This document shows, one piece after another, positions 9,449 through 23,300 of a stretch of 58,232 bases of DNA. The notes under the pieces were generated by a model. That model saw only the letters and a list, made by a program, of their open reading frames with translations. It was not told the DNA's origin and ran no database searches. Both the position numbers and the translations under genes were made by a program. Source of the stretch: a virus; IMG/VR virus record IMGVR_UViG_3300044843_000700, positions 64,001 to 122,232 of that record, one strand, 5' to 3'. The first letter of the stretch is position 1, and each line of letters opens with the position of its first letter.

Positions 9449-12400
9449 ATGGCAGAAGAGTTACCAAATCCAAACGATATAGCTCCAGAGACGACCCTTA
9501 ACGCTGGAGTGATAAATCCACTCAGCTTAAGACCGATCGAACTGGATCTTCCGGAGCCTCCTAAGAGTTATCCTCCGATGGTTATTCCATCAACGATGAT
9601 TCCTACACAGAAGGCTGCACCTAATCAGTCTTTACAAGGAGCGCAGGCCCTTTTAAATATGTCGAGTAATGCCGGCAGCTGGGCTAAGAATCCTTTCCAC
9701 TATAACAAAGAGAAATCTTATAATGCGGATTATGATGGTGCGAATTTCAAGCGTTATGCTGAAGTTCCTCGCTTAATGCGTGAGTACGGGTTTACTCCTT
9801 ATCGAGATAACGAGAAGCTTTACAACGAGCATGCTACAAACTGGGAGTACTTCAAGAGAAGTGCTGGTCAGAGTTGGGAGCTTATGAAAACCGGTTTCAG
9901 TGAAATGCTTCCTTGGAATGCTTGGGACGGAGAAGAAGTCGACATTGAAGCTGCTCGTGAAATGGAAAGAGCTCATGCGATCGGGCATGATTCAAGAAAT
10001 GGCTTTGGTGCCTGGGTCAATAACATGACTGTTGACTCTGGATACACATTTGGTATCCTTGCTGAATTCGCAGCAGAAGAAATTGTAGGATGGGTTGGAG
10101 CAACTTTATTAGCTCCAGAATCTGGTGGAGCATCTTGGGCTGCTATGGCTGCTGAGACAGGCAATGCTGTCAATAAGATGCGCAAACTTTGGAGCCTGGG
10201 TGACAAAGTAAAAGATATGTACAAAGGAGTCAGTCGTACTTATGACTGGATCCGCAGTGCTGATAAAATGCGAGACATGTATAATCTGGGTAAATCCGGA
10301 GTATCATGGACCGCTAAGCAACTTACTCCAGAAATGATGAAGTGGGGTAGCGATATGGTGAAGGGTGGCTTCAGCATGAAAGGCGGAGAGATGATGATCG
10401 ATATGGCCAAGGCATCAAAAGGCTTTGGAGCTTTTTATCGCGACGCCCGAGCATACGCTGCCATCGTCTCTGAAGCTAAACTTGAAGGTGGTAGTACAGA
10501 ACTACAAGTTCGAGATAAGCTTATTGATGAATATGTAGCTTCACATAATGGAGAAATGCCTAATGCTGATGAGCTGACTCGTATTTATAGGGTTGCTTCT
10601 GAAGCAGGACAAAGTACTTTCTGGTGGAACGTTCCAGCTCTTTATATCTCAAACAAGATTGTCTTTGATAAAGCGCTCAAAGGTTTCAAACCTATGTCTG
10701 CTTTCAGAGAAGAACTTGAAGTAGGGCTTAAAGGAAAGCTTGCTTACAACGAAGCTTGGAAACAAGCTGGTACTAAAGCTTGGGAAGTAGTTGATGATGG
10801 ATTCCGTTCCACGTTGAAAAGCTTGACCAAGGCTAGTACATATGCTCCTAAGAATTTACTCAAGAACGGTATCGGTACATTCGTTAATTATTCTAAGGCC
10901 AACCTAACAGAAGGTCTTCAGGAGATGTACCAAGATGCCGTGCAAAATACAATGCTTGACTACTACTCGGATAGATATTATCATCCATCCATTGAGGGTA
11001 GTCGCTCTGTACTTGGCTCTTTTGTGCAAAATGCCGGTGAGACTCTTACCTCTAAACAAGGATGGGAAACTTTTGCTTCCGGATTCTTCATGGGAGGAAT
11101 GGTACAAATGCCTCAGAAGCTGGCATTCGAGTGGGCCCCTAAAGCATGGTGGAAAATAAAAGATCCAGAAGGGTACACTAAGTACATGTCCGATCTTGAA
11201 GAGCATACCAATTCCGTGGTGAATGCTCTTAATGCGGCCACAATGGACGATAAGTTTTGGGATTCAATAACCGAGAATACCGCACAACAGCTTAATAATA
11301 AGATCCAGGCCGAGAAAGCAAATGCTGCTGGTGATAAGAAGGCGTATTACGATATCATAGATGAAGATGTATTCAACCACATGCATACTCTTCTCAAGAG
11401 TGGTAAGATAAGTCTCATAAAGGATCATCTCAAAGACTTGAAGCAGCTTGATAAGAAATCTTTACAAGAAGCGTTTGGTCCTGTTGATGAGTCAGAAGGA
11501 GATGCTATGGAGGTTTACCAGAAGCGTCTGGACTCTATGATGAGAAGAGCTGATTCTGTAGAAAAGCATTATCAAGCTGTAGAGAAGCGATTCCCTAATC
11601 CGTTCGATCCTAGTCGCTATAACAGTAAGAAAAACCCGGAAGCATACTCTAACGAGTTAAAAGCCTATCAGGCTTTCGAGCAAGCTAAAAAAGCGGCCAT
11701 GTATTCCAACTACGCATTCGAACGTTCTGTTGAACGTATGAAGAGTGTAATGGATGATCTCAACAGAAACAAGCCTGTCGGAGAAGCTGCAGCTAGTGAT
11801 TTCACTACAATACTCAACAAGCAAAATCTTGATGCAGAAGTAAGCATCCTTGAAAATGAGATTCGCACTTTCCGTCAAGGTGATTCTGAGTCTAAGTCTA
11901 AAGCAGACAAGCTCCAGAAAAAGCTTGATCATCTTAAAGATTACCAGGATGCCGTAGAACAATACCAAGAAGCTCTTCGTGTAGCTTCAAAAGATAAGTC
12001 AAAGATCTCTGATCAAGAGGTAGAAACTGCGAAGAAAGCAGCTAAGATTACCAAAGGAACAAGAGTTAAGAATAAGAAAGGTAAAGAAGCTGTAGTAGCG
12101 AAAGTACGTAAAGGTATAGCTTATGATCGAGATGGTAACAGAATCGGTAGTCTTAAGACTCTTCAGGCTGTTTCCGGAGAACGTGAATCAGAAATGCTTG
12201 ATGCTGCGACAGAAGATCTTTACGAAAAGTATCACGCTTACCTGAAGTTTATTGCTTCAGATAAAGGCACCTTTGCTCCTAATGAGGACATCATGTCTTC
12301 GTTCCAAAAAGTGAAGGATTACTACAGCTTGAACCAAGATGCTTTGGACATGTCTGATGCTGTCGACACTCTACATAATCCTGCAAAACTTGCAGAATAT

Positions 12401-14365
12401 GCTAGTCGTGTAGCTCAGGTTTACGAAGAAGCAAAGAAGCAGCATAAGAGCAAGATCGAGAATTCTTATAAGCGTTTCCTACGCATGCGTAAGATGAACG
12501 ATCTCTTCAATCAATTATACAACATAGGAGTTTTCCTTGACGAAAAAGGCATGCAGGATATTCTTGAGAACAAGATGCCTGATACTTTCTTTGACATAGC
12601 TACCAAGCAAGTTATATTCGAGACGGATCCGAAGTGGCAGCAGATAAAAGATCTTTTCGCCAGCTTCAACGCTACTACGACAGAACCAATCAAAGAGGTT
12701 AGCGTTGAAGAGAAGACTGAGCAAACTCAGGAAAAGAAAGAAGCTGCACCTACAAGTATACTTACGCTTTCCTCTTCAGTAGATCAGTTTCGAGAAGCCG
12801 GTGTTCTTGATCCTATTATCAAAGCTTACCGAGAATTTGTAGCTCTTCAGAACTCTGCTACAGCAGAAGGGTGGATTGATAAATTCGCCTTAGAGAAAAG
12901 CGATGATCAAATCGCTTACTCAGATGCTTTCAAACAGTATCTGCAAATGAGTCCTGGTGCCGTAAACAGCATCTTGCGAGAGTATAATCAACAGGTACAA
13001 CCTAAAACACCTGGTATTGATTTGGGTACAGCTGCTTCTGAACAACTCGTAGCCAAAGGACAACGCCTTGGATTTACCAAAGAGCAGCTTAATGCTATGA
13101 CTCCTGAGGAAAGAGATCTTGTTCGTCAAGCTAATGCTAAGGAAGACGTACAAGGGCTTCTTGATAAGTATGCACAGAGAGCTCCTGCTCTTTCTATTGA
13201 AGATGCTAAAGCTGATATAGAAAGAAGAAGACAAGAAGAGTTAGGGGTAATAGAGAAAAGAACTTATACAGAAGATGATGGAACTACTTTTGAAGTCCAA
13301 ATACATACTACTGGAGATAAAAAAATAGTTAAAGTTACTAACCTTGATACCAAAGGTTCTTATACTACTGAATATAGTAAAGATTTAAGTAATGATAAGA
13401 TATATGAGGTGAGTAATCCCAATGGGTTTGAGTACTCCGATGTACAAGAAGTACAAAGTAGAGGGGGTAAAAAAACTGATGCTATCAATGCTAAATATGA
13501 TGCAGAATATGTAGATGCTGTTAAAAAGGGCACAATGACTAAAGAGCAGGCTATGAAAGCTCTTGAAGAAGTTGGTAGAAAAGATAGCAGTGCTTATGCA
13601 GAACTAGCTGCTTTAGAAGGACCTAAACCTGCTGAAGGAAGAGAACCTTCTACTCGAGAACAGCACAAGATCATTGTTGATGACCTAGGTTATACTTGGC
13701 CGGAAGCAAGAGCTATGTCTGCTTCGGAAGCTCAAGCTTTGATCAATGAAGGTCTGACCAAAACTCAACGTATCGAGTTAGATCGTGACCTGGCAGAAGA
13801 AGCTGAAAGAATGGCTGAGGCTGAGAAAGAATTCCTCATGGAGTACATGGAGGAACGCATCGCTAATGCGAAGTATATCGAAGAGCTCGAGACTATTGAG
13901 AACGAGCTAATGGAAGCGCTCATCGTAGATCCTATGCGAATCGATAACGATAGGATGAATACTGCTATCGAAGCTCGTAAACAACAGCTGGCTCGTGATA
14001 TAAACTTTGAGGATATACGTGAGAACGAGGTTGTTATCATGAAGGACAATCGCAAAATGATTGTTGTAGAAAAGGATGGTAATAAGCTCAAACTTCGTAA
14101 ATTTGGCGAGACGGCTGGAGCTGTGGAAATAGTTTACCAGAATGAGGTCAAGGACAAGATCCTGTACAAAGATCAACCATTTATGAGAACAGTAGATATC
14201 AATCCGCCTGTGACTCCGGAGGCTCAAGAGACTTCCAATGAAAACGTGAGATCGGCTCAAAACTTAAACACTACCGAGGCTATCGAGGAAGATCGTAATG
14301 CGGCCAAGGTGATGACACAACAAGAAGTAGATGACGAATTCAATAACTCAATAGGCTGCGAATAA
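9449..14365 (+). CDS. Large virion protein upstream of RNA polymerase, 1638 aa
   Basis: A Pro-rich N-terminus (residues 1-55) is followed by an Ala/Gly/Trp-rich helical region (about 160-320) and long charged helices. Two short beta-rich segments suggest SH3/KOW-like folds, at about 870-910 (RVKNKKGKEAVVAKVRKG) and about 1525-1575 near the C-terminus. The segment at nucleotides 13228-13500 is visibly more A/T-rich than its surroundings and may be an inserted piece. No catalytic motif was recognised. The gene lies 8 bases after its neighbour and 1 base before the RNA polymerase gene, so it probably belongs to the ejected polymerase complex or capsid cargo; this is inference from context. Confidence 0.75.
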   Translation: MAEELPNPNDIAPETTLNAGVINPLSLRPIELDLPEPPKSYPPMVIPSTMIPTQKAAPNQSLQGAQALLNMSSNAGSWAKNPFHYNKEKSYNADYDGANFKRYAEVPRLMREYGFTPYRDNEKLYNEHATNWEYFKRSAGQSWELMKTGFSEMLPWNAWDGEEVDIEAAREMERAHAIGHDSRNGFGAWVNNMTVDSGYTFGILAEFAAEEIVGWVGATLLAPESGGASWAAMAAETGNAVNKMRKLWSLGDKVKDMYKGVSRTYDWIRSADKMRDMYNLGKSGVSWTAKQLTPEMMKWGSDMVKGGFSMKGGEMMIDMAKASKGFGAFYRDARAYAAIVSEAKLEGGSTELQVRDKLIDEYVASHNGEMPNADELTRIYRVASEAGQSTFWWNVPALYISNKIVFDKALKGFKPMSAFREELEVGLKGKLAYNEAWKQAGTKAWEVVDDGFRSTLKSLTKASTYAPKNLLKNGIGTFVNYSKANLTEGLQEMYQDAVQNTMLDYYSDRYYHPSIEGSRSVLGSFVQNAGETLTSKQGWETFASGFFMGGMVQMPQKLAFEWAPKAWWKIKDPEGYTKYMSDLEEHTNSVVNALNAATMDDKFWDSITENTAQQLNNKIQAEKANAAGDKKAYYDIIDEDVFNHMHTLLKSGKISLIKDHLKDLKQLDKKSLQEAFGPVDESEGDAMEVYQKRLDSMMRRADSVEKHYQAVEKRFPNPFDPSRYNSKKNPEAYSNELKAYQAFEQAKKAAMYSNYAFERSVERMKSVMDDLNRNKPVGEAAASDFTTILNKQNLDAEVSILENEIRTFRQGDSESKSKADKLQKKLDHLKDYQDAVEQYQEALRVASKDKSKISDQEVETAKKAAKITKGTRVKNKKGKEAVVAKVRKGIAYDRDGNRIGSLKTLQAVSGERESEMLDAATEDLYEKYHAYLKFIASDKGTFAPNEDIMSSFQKVKDYYSLNQDALDMSDAVDTLHNPAKLAEYASRVAQVYEEAKKQHKSKIENSYKRFLRMRKMNDLFNQLYNIGVFLDEKGMQDILENKMPDTFFDIATKQVIFETDPKWQQIKDLFASFNATTTEPIKEVSVEEKTEQTQEKKEAAPTSILTLSSSVDQFREAGVLDPIIKAYREFVALQNSATAEGWIDKFALEKSDDQIAYSDAFKQYLQMSPGAVNSILREYNQQVQPKTPGIDLGTAASEQLVAKGQRLGFTKEQLNAMTPEERDLVRQANAKEDVQGLLDKYAQRAPALSIEDAKADIERRRQEELGVIEKRTYTEDDGTTFEVQIHTTGDKKIVKVTNLDTKGSYTTEYSKDLSNDKIYEVSNPNGFEYSDVQEVQSRGGKKTDAINAKYDAEYVDAVKKGTMTKEQAMKALEEVGRKDSSAYAELAALEGPKPAEGREPSTREQHKIIVDDLGYTWPEARAMSASEAQALINEGLTKTQRIELDRDLAEEAERMAEAEKEFLMEYMEERIANAKYIEELETIENELMEALIVDPMRIDNDRMNTAIEARKQQLARDINFEDIRENEVVIMKDNRKMIVVEKDGNKLKLRKFGETAGAVEIVYQNEVKDKILYKDQPFMRTVDINPPVTPEAQETSNENVRSAQNLNTTEAIEEDRNAAKVMTQQEVDDEFNNSIGCE

Positions 14366-14366
14366 C

Positions 14367-17300
14367 ATGATCTGTGCATTATCGGAGAATCAACAAAGAG
14401 CTCTGCGCAAGAAGGTATATAAAGACCTGGTAGCAACTCTTCAGACGGATACCCCTTTCACTGTGAAGGGGTATGTCAATTCTGTATATAGCCAAGTACT
14501 GGAAAAGAGTGACAATCCAGAGTTGGCCTTAGCTTATGCAGCCTTGGTGCCTCGTTATATCGACCAACTTAAATCCGTTGATGATGATATTCGTAGAGGA
14601 CTGCGTTCTAAAGGTGTTAACTCTGACGTAGATATCACAGATAATATCGACAAGTTTGAAGATCCTGATACCGGTTTAAATAATGTTCGCGAATACCTAG
14701 GGTTGTCAGAGGATATCGCTCAGGAAGTTCGCGAGTTGAACCAGTCTGTTCAACAAGAAACAGAGCAACAGGAAGAAAAAAAAGAGGAGCGTATTACTCC
14801 AGAAGAGCAAGAAGTAATTCCTCCACCTGCACCAAACTTCAGCTACCAGCGTTCTGAAAAAGAATTCTCAGCGGTTAAGCCTACTGTTATGGCTGACCAA
14901 GATCAGGAAGCTTTAGAATGGAGAAACAAAAAGAGCCCTGATTACAATAAAGTGAATCCTGCGGTAGCTTTCTACTTCAAGATTAAGCGTGTGATATTAT
15001 CCAAGCTTTTTGCACCTGGAGCTAATCAGAGCAGTGAAAACATTTCTGTAAATGCGTTAGTGGGTCAAGGTGTATACCTGACTTTGATGCCGGTTAGCAA
15101 ACTGGACCGAGACAAGATTCGTCCTAAAGATCTTGAGCCTGTAGAAGCTGGTCAACCTTCGAACTGGGATTCTAACGAACCGGTTCTTGTGCTTACAGAT
15201 CGATATGGTTCAACCATATTGTTTAACGACAATGGAGAGTTTGACATTAATGGTAAGCCCGCATATTACTACTTCCGTAAAATCTATCCGAGCCAAGTTC
15301 GTGATGGTAAGGTTGACTTATGGAAGTCATCCAATCCTAACACTTCAGATGATTATGATCGCGCAGACTCATTAGCTCGTCAGAAAGGTATAAGCAAAGA
15401 AGAAGCTATTGATCAAATACGTAAAGAGCTTCAGACAGCATATGATCTTCGTCAGGCTTTAAAGAATAACCCTGATATGAGGATCCGTTCTGAGATTACG
15501 GGTGGAACCTTCGGATATCCGGCTATGGATTACAACATTGATACTCCAATATCGAGCATCAATTTTGGTAACTACCCTGTGTCATTTGATGTAGCTCCTA
15601 TGACAGATCCTACTACTGGAGCTATAAAAGGACGCACATATTTTCAGACAGCTGAGACCGGTTCTCGTCTTATTGAGGTAGAACGTCCAGCTTTGAATGC
15701 TATCAACGGTATGGTGGATCGTGTGGCAGATTTGATGTTTAAGAACATCTTGGTGCCAATTGGAAACACTATGTCTCCTATAACAAGTCAGCAGCGTCAT
15801 GACTTTATCCAACAGTATTTTATGACTCGAGGAGAAGGTCTAGATTTTATTACTGAAGAAGATGGCTCTTACAAGGTGAAGATTAAGGGTGATGTTATCT
15901 ACAAGTCTTTACCGACAAGAAAGAAAGAGGCAGATGGTACATGGACTGATATTGGTCAGTATTCTCCGGAAGTTGTTTCTGCTAAAAAAGCAGAAGCAGA
16001 TATGGCTTCAGCACAGGTAAAAAATTACCTGAGCACCTTATCACCTCAGACAAAGATTGAACGTCCTACTGATGCAGAAAAAGCTCGATCTACGAGTAAC
16101 CCTGCTGAATTTCGCGTAGGATCTATTTATAAAGCCGCTGACGGCTCTTATTGGCGAGTAGGTTATCCTAAAGCCAATATAGCTTCTGCTTACGTTAAAA
16201 CGGATTTCAAAGATGTTACGATTGAGGATCGTGATGGTAAGTCTGTTCTTAATACTACAATTCGTCCTTACGCGGACTACATCAAAGAGAACTTCGTAAT
16301 ACACTATCCAGTAAACTCTGAGGGAAGACTTACTAACCTCAATGCTTATTTCACCTTTGAGCCTTTGCAAGAGGATCTAGAAAAGGTATACAAGAAAGAA
16401 GAGCCTGCTATTAATACTCCAGTAGAATCTCCTTCTATAGAGCAATCTGACATTGCCAGCAACAACGTTAAAACAGGTCTGGATGCAGCTTTTGATGATC
16501 CTTCTCTGAATAAAGAGTTAGATCAGAAGAATGCTGATAAGAAGGCTACCCAGGAACAAATTGCTGCAGCTAAGACTTGGTATGAAAATCATCCTTTGAG
16601 CAAGCACTTTCCGTTCGAAGCTATGTTCAATGCTGTCAACAGTAAAAATCCTAGAGCTGTTGCTAATTGGACTATCCAGGGTATCACTCTTTATAAAGGC
16701 TCGGATTACTCAGATCTTTACCACGAAGCATGGCACGGATTCACTCAAGCTTTCCTTACAAAAGAGCAGAAGAAATCTTTGTATAACGAGGTAAGAAAAA
16801 AGAGCGGAAGCTTCACAGACTACAAAGGCCGTCGAGTATCTTTCAAATATGCTAGTGATAAACAAGTTGAGGAATATCTTGCTGAAGATTTTCGTCAGTG
16901 GATGTTGTCAGGAGCTAAGTCTGAAATTAAAGATCCGGTTAAGCGTAATATCTTCCAGAAGATCTTGGATTTCTTGAGAGCTCTTTTTGGAGATCTTACT
17001 CCTAGCCAATTGAATGGTGATGCTCAAGCTATGCGTACAGTGCATACTCTTTATGAGAAAATGCGCGTAGGTAACCTTAACGAGTATTCATTCTCACAAG
17101 ACAATGTAACCTTTACTATTCTTGACAAAGGAGCTGTAGCTTTCAAAGAAGATGCCTCTATACAAAGCTTGAGTTACGAAGACTCTCGCTTCCTTGTAGA
17201 AGCTATGGACTCTTTCATGTCAAAGTTTGTGGATGATTTTAGCAAGGGTAAACGTAATCAGTTATTAGCTCAGGCTCCGGATTCCCAGCTTTCCTATAAG

Positions 17301-20300
17301 TGGACAAGCACTTTGCTAAAAACACCTGCCGGTTTAAAATATGCTTACGAGCAAATCCTTAAGGATTTTGCTACAGTTCGGAATGGTCTAGCTGATCAAT
17401 TGGCTAAAGCTTCAGAAGAACAAAAGCCTGCTCTTCAGAAGCAGATTAATCGTTTAGACTGGGCTATTGATAACTTTGGTGATATCAATAACCTGATCAA
17501 CAATCGTCCGGAAAAAGGACAAGCTCCTAAGGGTATGATCGGGTACCATATGCTTAAGTCAAAAGTTCTTGAGGCCGAGAGTAAAGAAGCTTTCTTTGAC
17601 GAAGATGTCACCAAGGAAGAAGATCTATTCTTAAAAGGTCGTGAGGGCTTTGACCGTAATGGTAACGAAACTTCCTTGAAAGATCTTGCTAGCAAAGAGA
17701 TCCTTTTCATTTTGCGTGGTCTTCATAAGACTGATGTTAATGGTCGACCTGTATATGTAAATGGTACAGAAGCCGAAGTAGATGGTGTGAAAACCGGTAT
17801 ACCTCAGCTTGAAGATTTCGATAAGGTGTGGAATGTTCTAGCTAAAGCTCTTCAGAATACTCTGAGCGCTGAAGAGATGTACAAGAAAATGATCAGCTAT
17901 GGAGCAAAGTATCCAGACTTCCCTATGAAGCAATTGCTGGATAAACTGGGCCCATTACAGACAGCCGGTTCCAATGAGTTTCACTTGTGGACAAACTTCT
18001 GGCAAACCTTTAACAAGACTCGAGTTCCTTTATTGCAAACTACTGTAGAGATCACTACTCTCGATAATGAGGGACAATCTCTTGCTTTTGAGAACTGGGG
18101 ATTTGCTATTAAGCCTGGTATTGCTTTCAGTGATACAAAGCGCATCCAAACAGCTTGGCAAGGAATGTTTGCTGCAGAAGAGACTCCTTACATCAAACCG
18201 GATAAAGGTGGTGTAAATACTCTTGATCTTGATAAGGTGATCAAAGATTTTCCTTTGAACAGTTTACCTGGAAGAGAGCTTCAGTTCTTACGTGCTATAG
18301 GATTTAAGCTTGATGAGAACAACGAGGATATCTCTAATGCGCTAAAGAGTAAAGAAGTTGCGGTTACTCCCTTCTGGTATGCCATAAATAATCTACGCAT
18401 GCGTAGAGATTCTGCAGGAAGACCAGCTGTTCGTATAACGCGTCTCGTTCAGTTGAAGGCTGAGTATCCGGAAGTACCTAAGCGTAATTCTGATGGAAGT
18501 ATTGTTCGTGATGAAAAGATACCGGCTCTTAGAGGAGAAGGTGCTAACTTCAATGCTATCCTTGAGCTGCAGGCTAAGTACTCTGACAAGTGGGGTAATT
18601 TCATGGTAACTAATGCTGAGGGTAATACTCAGTTTGAACATACACTCAACAACTCTCTAACCGTTATGGTTAATGCTATCAATGATGTTTCCTCTTATGA
18701 AGAGTTAATCTCTCTTCCTTGGATGAGTCATCTTGATGTAAAGCGTAATCCTTTCGCCAAAGCTTCTTTATGGCTGAACTCTGTGTTCAACATGAACGAC
18801 AAGTATCCGGATGGAAAAATCCGAGGCTTGAAGCGTATGGATAAGAAGGGTAATCCTGTAGTGATGAACCTTCAGAATCTAAGCGGTGTTGCCATAAACA
18901 AAGACGGTCAGTTTGATAACGATCTAGGTATCGCTTCAGCTAAAGCCGATGCTGTCACTAAACTCCTGATGGATTTCCACATGGTACTCCTTAAAGGAGC
19001 TCCTGAGTTAACGCGTCACGCTGATAAAGGTACTTCCTTCTCTGTTTACCTGAGCAACATTTATACTCGAGGAGATAAACCAAGTACTACTTACGTGGAT
19101 ACTCTGGACTTCTTGAGAAGCATTAAAGATAGCACTGGTGTAGATACCGGTGTTACAAGAGCTGATGTAAATCTTCTCGATAACATTCTGATGCCGCATA
19201 TTGCTGCAGAACTTTCTCGTATCAAACAGATGCGAGATATGGAAGCTATGCGCAAAGAGAATAAGGCTTCTGTACAAAACTTCGACTTCAAATATATGGA
19301 GCGTGGTAAAGGCTTTGTTGTCTTTTCGGACGTCCTTTCCTCTCCTACAAAAAAAGCTTTGCTAAAGGTAGAGGGTGACCTTATGGATTTCCTCAACACA
19401 GCAGACCCGAAAGCTGTCAGATTGAAAACTGCAATCAGCAATGACGTTCAAGCTTACTTCAGCAAGGAGTCTGCTCGAGTTGGAAAAATGTTCAACAAGG
19501 CTAAGAATCGTGATGGTAAATCTTTGATCTCGGATAATCTTTACAAGAAGATCATAGGTGATGCGAATAACGATGCTGACCTTCGTGGTAAGTTCAACAA
19601 GAATAGTGCTCAACTCAAAGATGCTTTGGTGAAATCCTTTGTAGTGAATTCTTGGGTACATAATCTAGAGTCTATCTCTGTTATTTATGGAGATCTTGCT
19701 CTTTACAATATGGCCAAAGAAGAATTCCATAAACGTAACGCCGGAGCTGGATCTACTGGAACAATATATCGTACCGATGCTCAAGCTGTGAGCTATGTAA
19801 ACAATGTTCTTGGAAGAGGGTACTATAGCAAGAACTTTCCTGGTCAGCCGGTAAAACAGTTCAATGGTACTTTTGATACAGCCATCGTAAAAGACAATGA
19901 GATACGCTCTGTGTACTTTAAAGAGTATGCTGAGGCTATGATCCAAGATGAAATAAACCGAGGTCTTTCTGAGACAGAAGCTAAGAAAAAAGTTCTTGGT
20001 GTAGACAAATCCGGTAAGATAGGTACAATTGAAGAACCTATTAAAGGAGGTCTTGCTTATGCCTATCAGGAGATGAATGAAGGTGATGCTCAAGGATGGA
20101 TCACCTTTGACTCATATCGTATACTACTTACTCTTGAAGGTAAGTGGAGTGATGCTCAAGAGAAGATGTACCAGAAGATTATTGCTGGAGATCGTGTGAG
20201 TCCTGCTGATGTTACCATGTTCTTCCCTACCCAAAAGGTTCAGTACTTTGGTCCTTTGCAAACAGAAGGATTACCTATCACAGCTTTCCATAAGTTCTCA

Positions 20301-23300
20301 CTGTTCCCTCTTATCCCTAGTGTTATTCAAGACAAGCGTCTGAAAGATCTACACGATAAGATGACTACAGAAGGTGTAGATTACGCTCTGTTCCAATCCG
20401 GTTCCAAAGTAGGAACTATCACCAAGGAAGGTAAGAATGACAAGCTTTACCTCGAAGAAACAGATCGTAAGATAGACGAAAGTCCGTTTACCAAGAACAC
20501 AATCTTCCTTAACTACCTGAAGAACCAGCTGGAGATTGCTCCAAAGTTCAAGGAGAAAGTAATATTCTCTACACAGCTTCGTAAGCTTATCGAAGATGGT
20601 TTAGTTGAAGGTGGTGTACCTACAGATTTCAGACCTGATCTAGACCTTAATAAGCGTCGTCAAGCTTGGAAAGCTCTAGGTTCTGATCAGGCTCGTCTTG
20701 ATCAATCTAAGAACTATCGCTTGTACAAAAACTATGAAGCGAATGTTGCTAAGCTTACCGAGCTTAAGAAGCAGGAACTTCTTGACGAGATGCAATGGAC
20801 TATTGTTGATGGTAAGGCTCAAGGAAGTCTTGAAAACTTGTTGAAGTTTGTAAGAGAAGAACTCACAAGACAAGACATGGCCGATCACGAAATAGATTTC
20901 ATCGATCTTGGTCGTGGTGGTAAAGGTTTAAAGCACGATCTATCAATGTCACTTTCTGCTGAGAAGATTGAGAAGATGCTGAATGCTATTGTGACAAGAC
21001 GTTTGATTAAGCAGAAGGTGAATGGTGAAGGTCTTATCCAGGTTTCTGGTGCAGGCTTTGAGAGTTCATCATCTACTGGTCGAAATTATACTAACCCTAC
21101 AGATGCTGATAAAGCTAAGTGGGGTACAAATGATTTACCTACCTATCACCGAAAAGCAGACGGAACAACTGCTGCTATGAAAGTGAAAGTAGCAATGCAA
21201 GGACAGTTTAAGAAACTGCTCGAGCTTAAAGACAAAGAAGGTAATCGCATCGGATCCCTAGATCGTCTGAACCAGTTGCTCAAAGATGACGCATGGTTAG
21301 ACATGGATGAACACCGTCGTATGATTACAATGGTTGGTGTGCGTATTCCAGTACAAGGTTTGAACTCTATGGAGTTCATGGAAGTGTACGAGTTCCTTCC
21401 GGAAGAAGCAGGAAACATTATCGTTCCACCAGCAGAGATCGTAGCTAAATCAGGATCTGACTTTGACATCGATAAGCTTACAGTAATGATGCCTTCGTAT
21501 CGTACACAAAAAGATGCAGAAGGTCGTAGTACTACAGTGATGGCCCGTCAGGTTTCTGATAAGGAAGCTAAGGCTCTTTACGAAATGTACAAGGATTACA
21601 AAGTAAGATCTGAGCGTCGTAAAACAGAGATATCACCTAGAACAGCTGGTACAAGAACTCTCGAAGATCTTGCTGTATACGATGATTTGATGTACAGTAT
21701 ATTTGGTGTTTCTCCAGAAGAGCTTGATGCTGAAATGAAAGAGATGCTTCTTGAAGAAGGTAAGATGCAGTCTTATGAAGACTTCTTCCGTAAGCTTAAT
21801 GGCACAAAAGCTGTAGAGAATGATCTTATCTGGAATATCAAGGAGATCTTAGAGCAACCTGAAAACTTTGCCAACCTAGTTCGTCCGAATGGTACAGATA
21901 TCGTTAAGCCTCTTGCTGATGAGTTAGCAAGTAAGGTGATCGAGTACAATCCTAAGGAAAGATTATCTGGTGAACTTTCTCCTGAAGATGCTGAAGAGTT
22001 ATCCGAGTCTACAAGTAATGTTGCAGGATCTCGCGTGCTTGAAATAGGCTATAACCTTTACAAGCATAGCTCCAATAATATTGGTAAGCAAACTCTAGGT
22101 CTAGGTGCAGTTGACAACACCTACAACGTCATCTTCAATCGTATTGGTGCTTACATGAACCCTACAGGTAAAGTTAAGATCAATCGTGGTAGAAATATTC
22201 TCGAGGTTCGTCAGACATTGTTGATGCCTCACAATACTCTAGACGTAGATGGTAAAGAAGCAATTTCTCTTTCTCATGCTATGGCTAAAGATGGCAATCG
22301 TATTTCTGACGTGATATCTCAGCTTATAAATGGTTGGGTGGATATCGCTAAGGATGCCTGGATCTTCAATATTCAAGGTAACAAAGAAGTAGCACCTACA
22401 CTATTATTCATGGTTCAAGCCGGTGTTCCTTTTAAGACTGCTGTTTACTTAGCCTCTCAACCTATGGTTAGAGATTATGTAGAAGCTCAGCGTCTAGCAA
22501 AAAGCACCTTTGGAGATCTTATGGGTACTGCTGCAGAGAATGTAAACTTCTACCGCAACCAAGCTAGAAAAGCTATTCTTTCCGGTGGAAAGTATGGTTT
22601 CAATCTTGATCCTAGAAAAGTAGAAAGACAAGATAAAGCTTACATGTACAAAGCAACAGTAGAGCTTACAACAAAAGCTTTTGCTGAAGATAACGGTCAG
22701 GTGGTAGACTCAAAACTTACCAGCGAAATCGATAAGTACAAAGAAGCCATTAAAGCTGGAACAGAGCCTGAGTACTCCGAGTATCAAAGAGCTGCTTTCC
22801 TGCACTTCCTTGAAATAGAAGAGATGGCTAAAGCTGTTCGTGATATCAAGATGCGCCTGAACTTCGATACCAGCAAATCTGATAGCTTATTCGATGCTCA
22901 GAACAGAACTCTTATGCTCAATGAGCTAAGAGAGAATGGTCGTATTCCTGAGAACATTGTCGATAATATTCTTAAGCACTCTGTTATTGGTAGCTTCTAT
23001 GTTCAACCTTTTCAGCTAGAAGTATGGAAAGATCTTTTCCCTCTTCGTAATAGCCCGGTACTGAACAAGTGGTTAGCCGATAAGATGCAAGAAGGTATCA
23101 TGGATGATGTTAACGATACTTTCGGTGATGCAGAAAAGTTTGCCAACGAACTTCGTAACGATCTTGTGAGCTTCATCTTCCAGAATACTGTAAAAGGATT
23201 TGATGTTGACAAGCTTACTCATTACAAAGGTGAAGCCCTAGAAGACATGAGTGCTTCTAAGCTGAACGAAAAAGAGATGGTGTCTAGCTTAGCTATTGGC

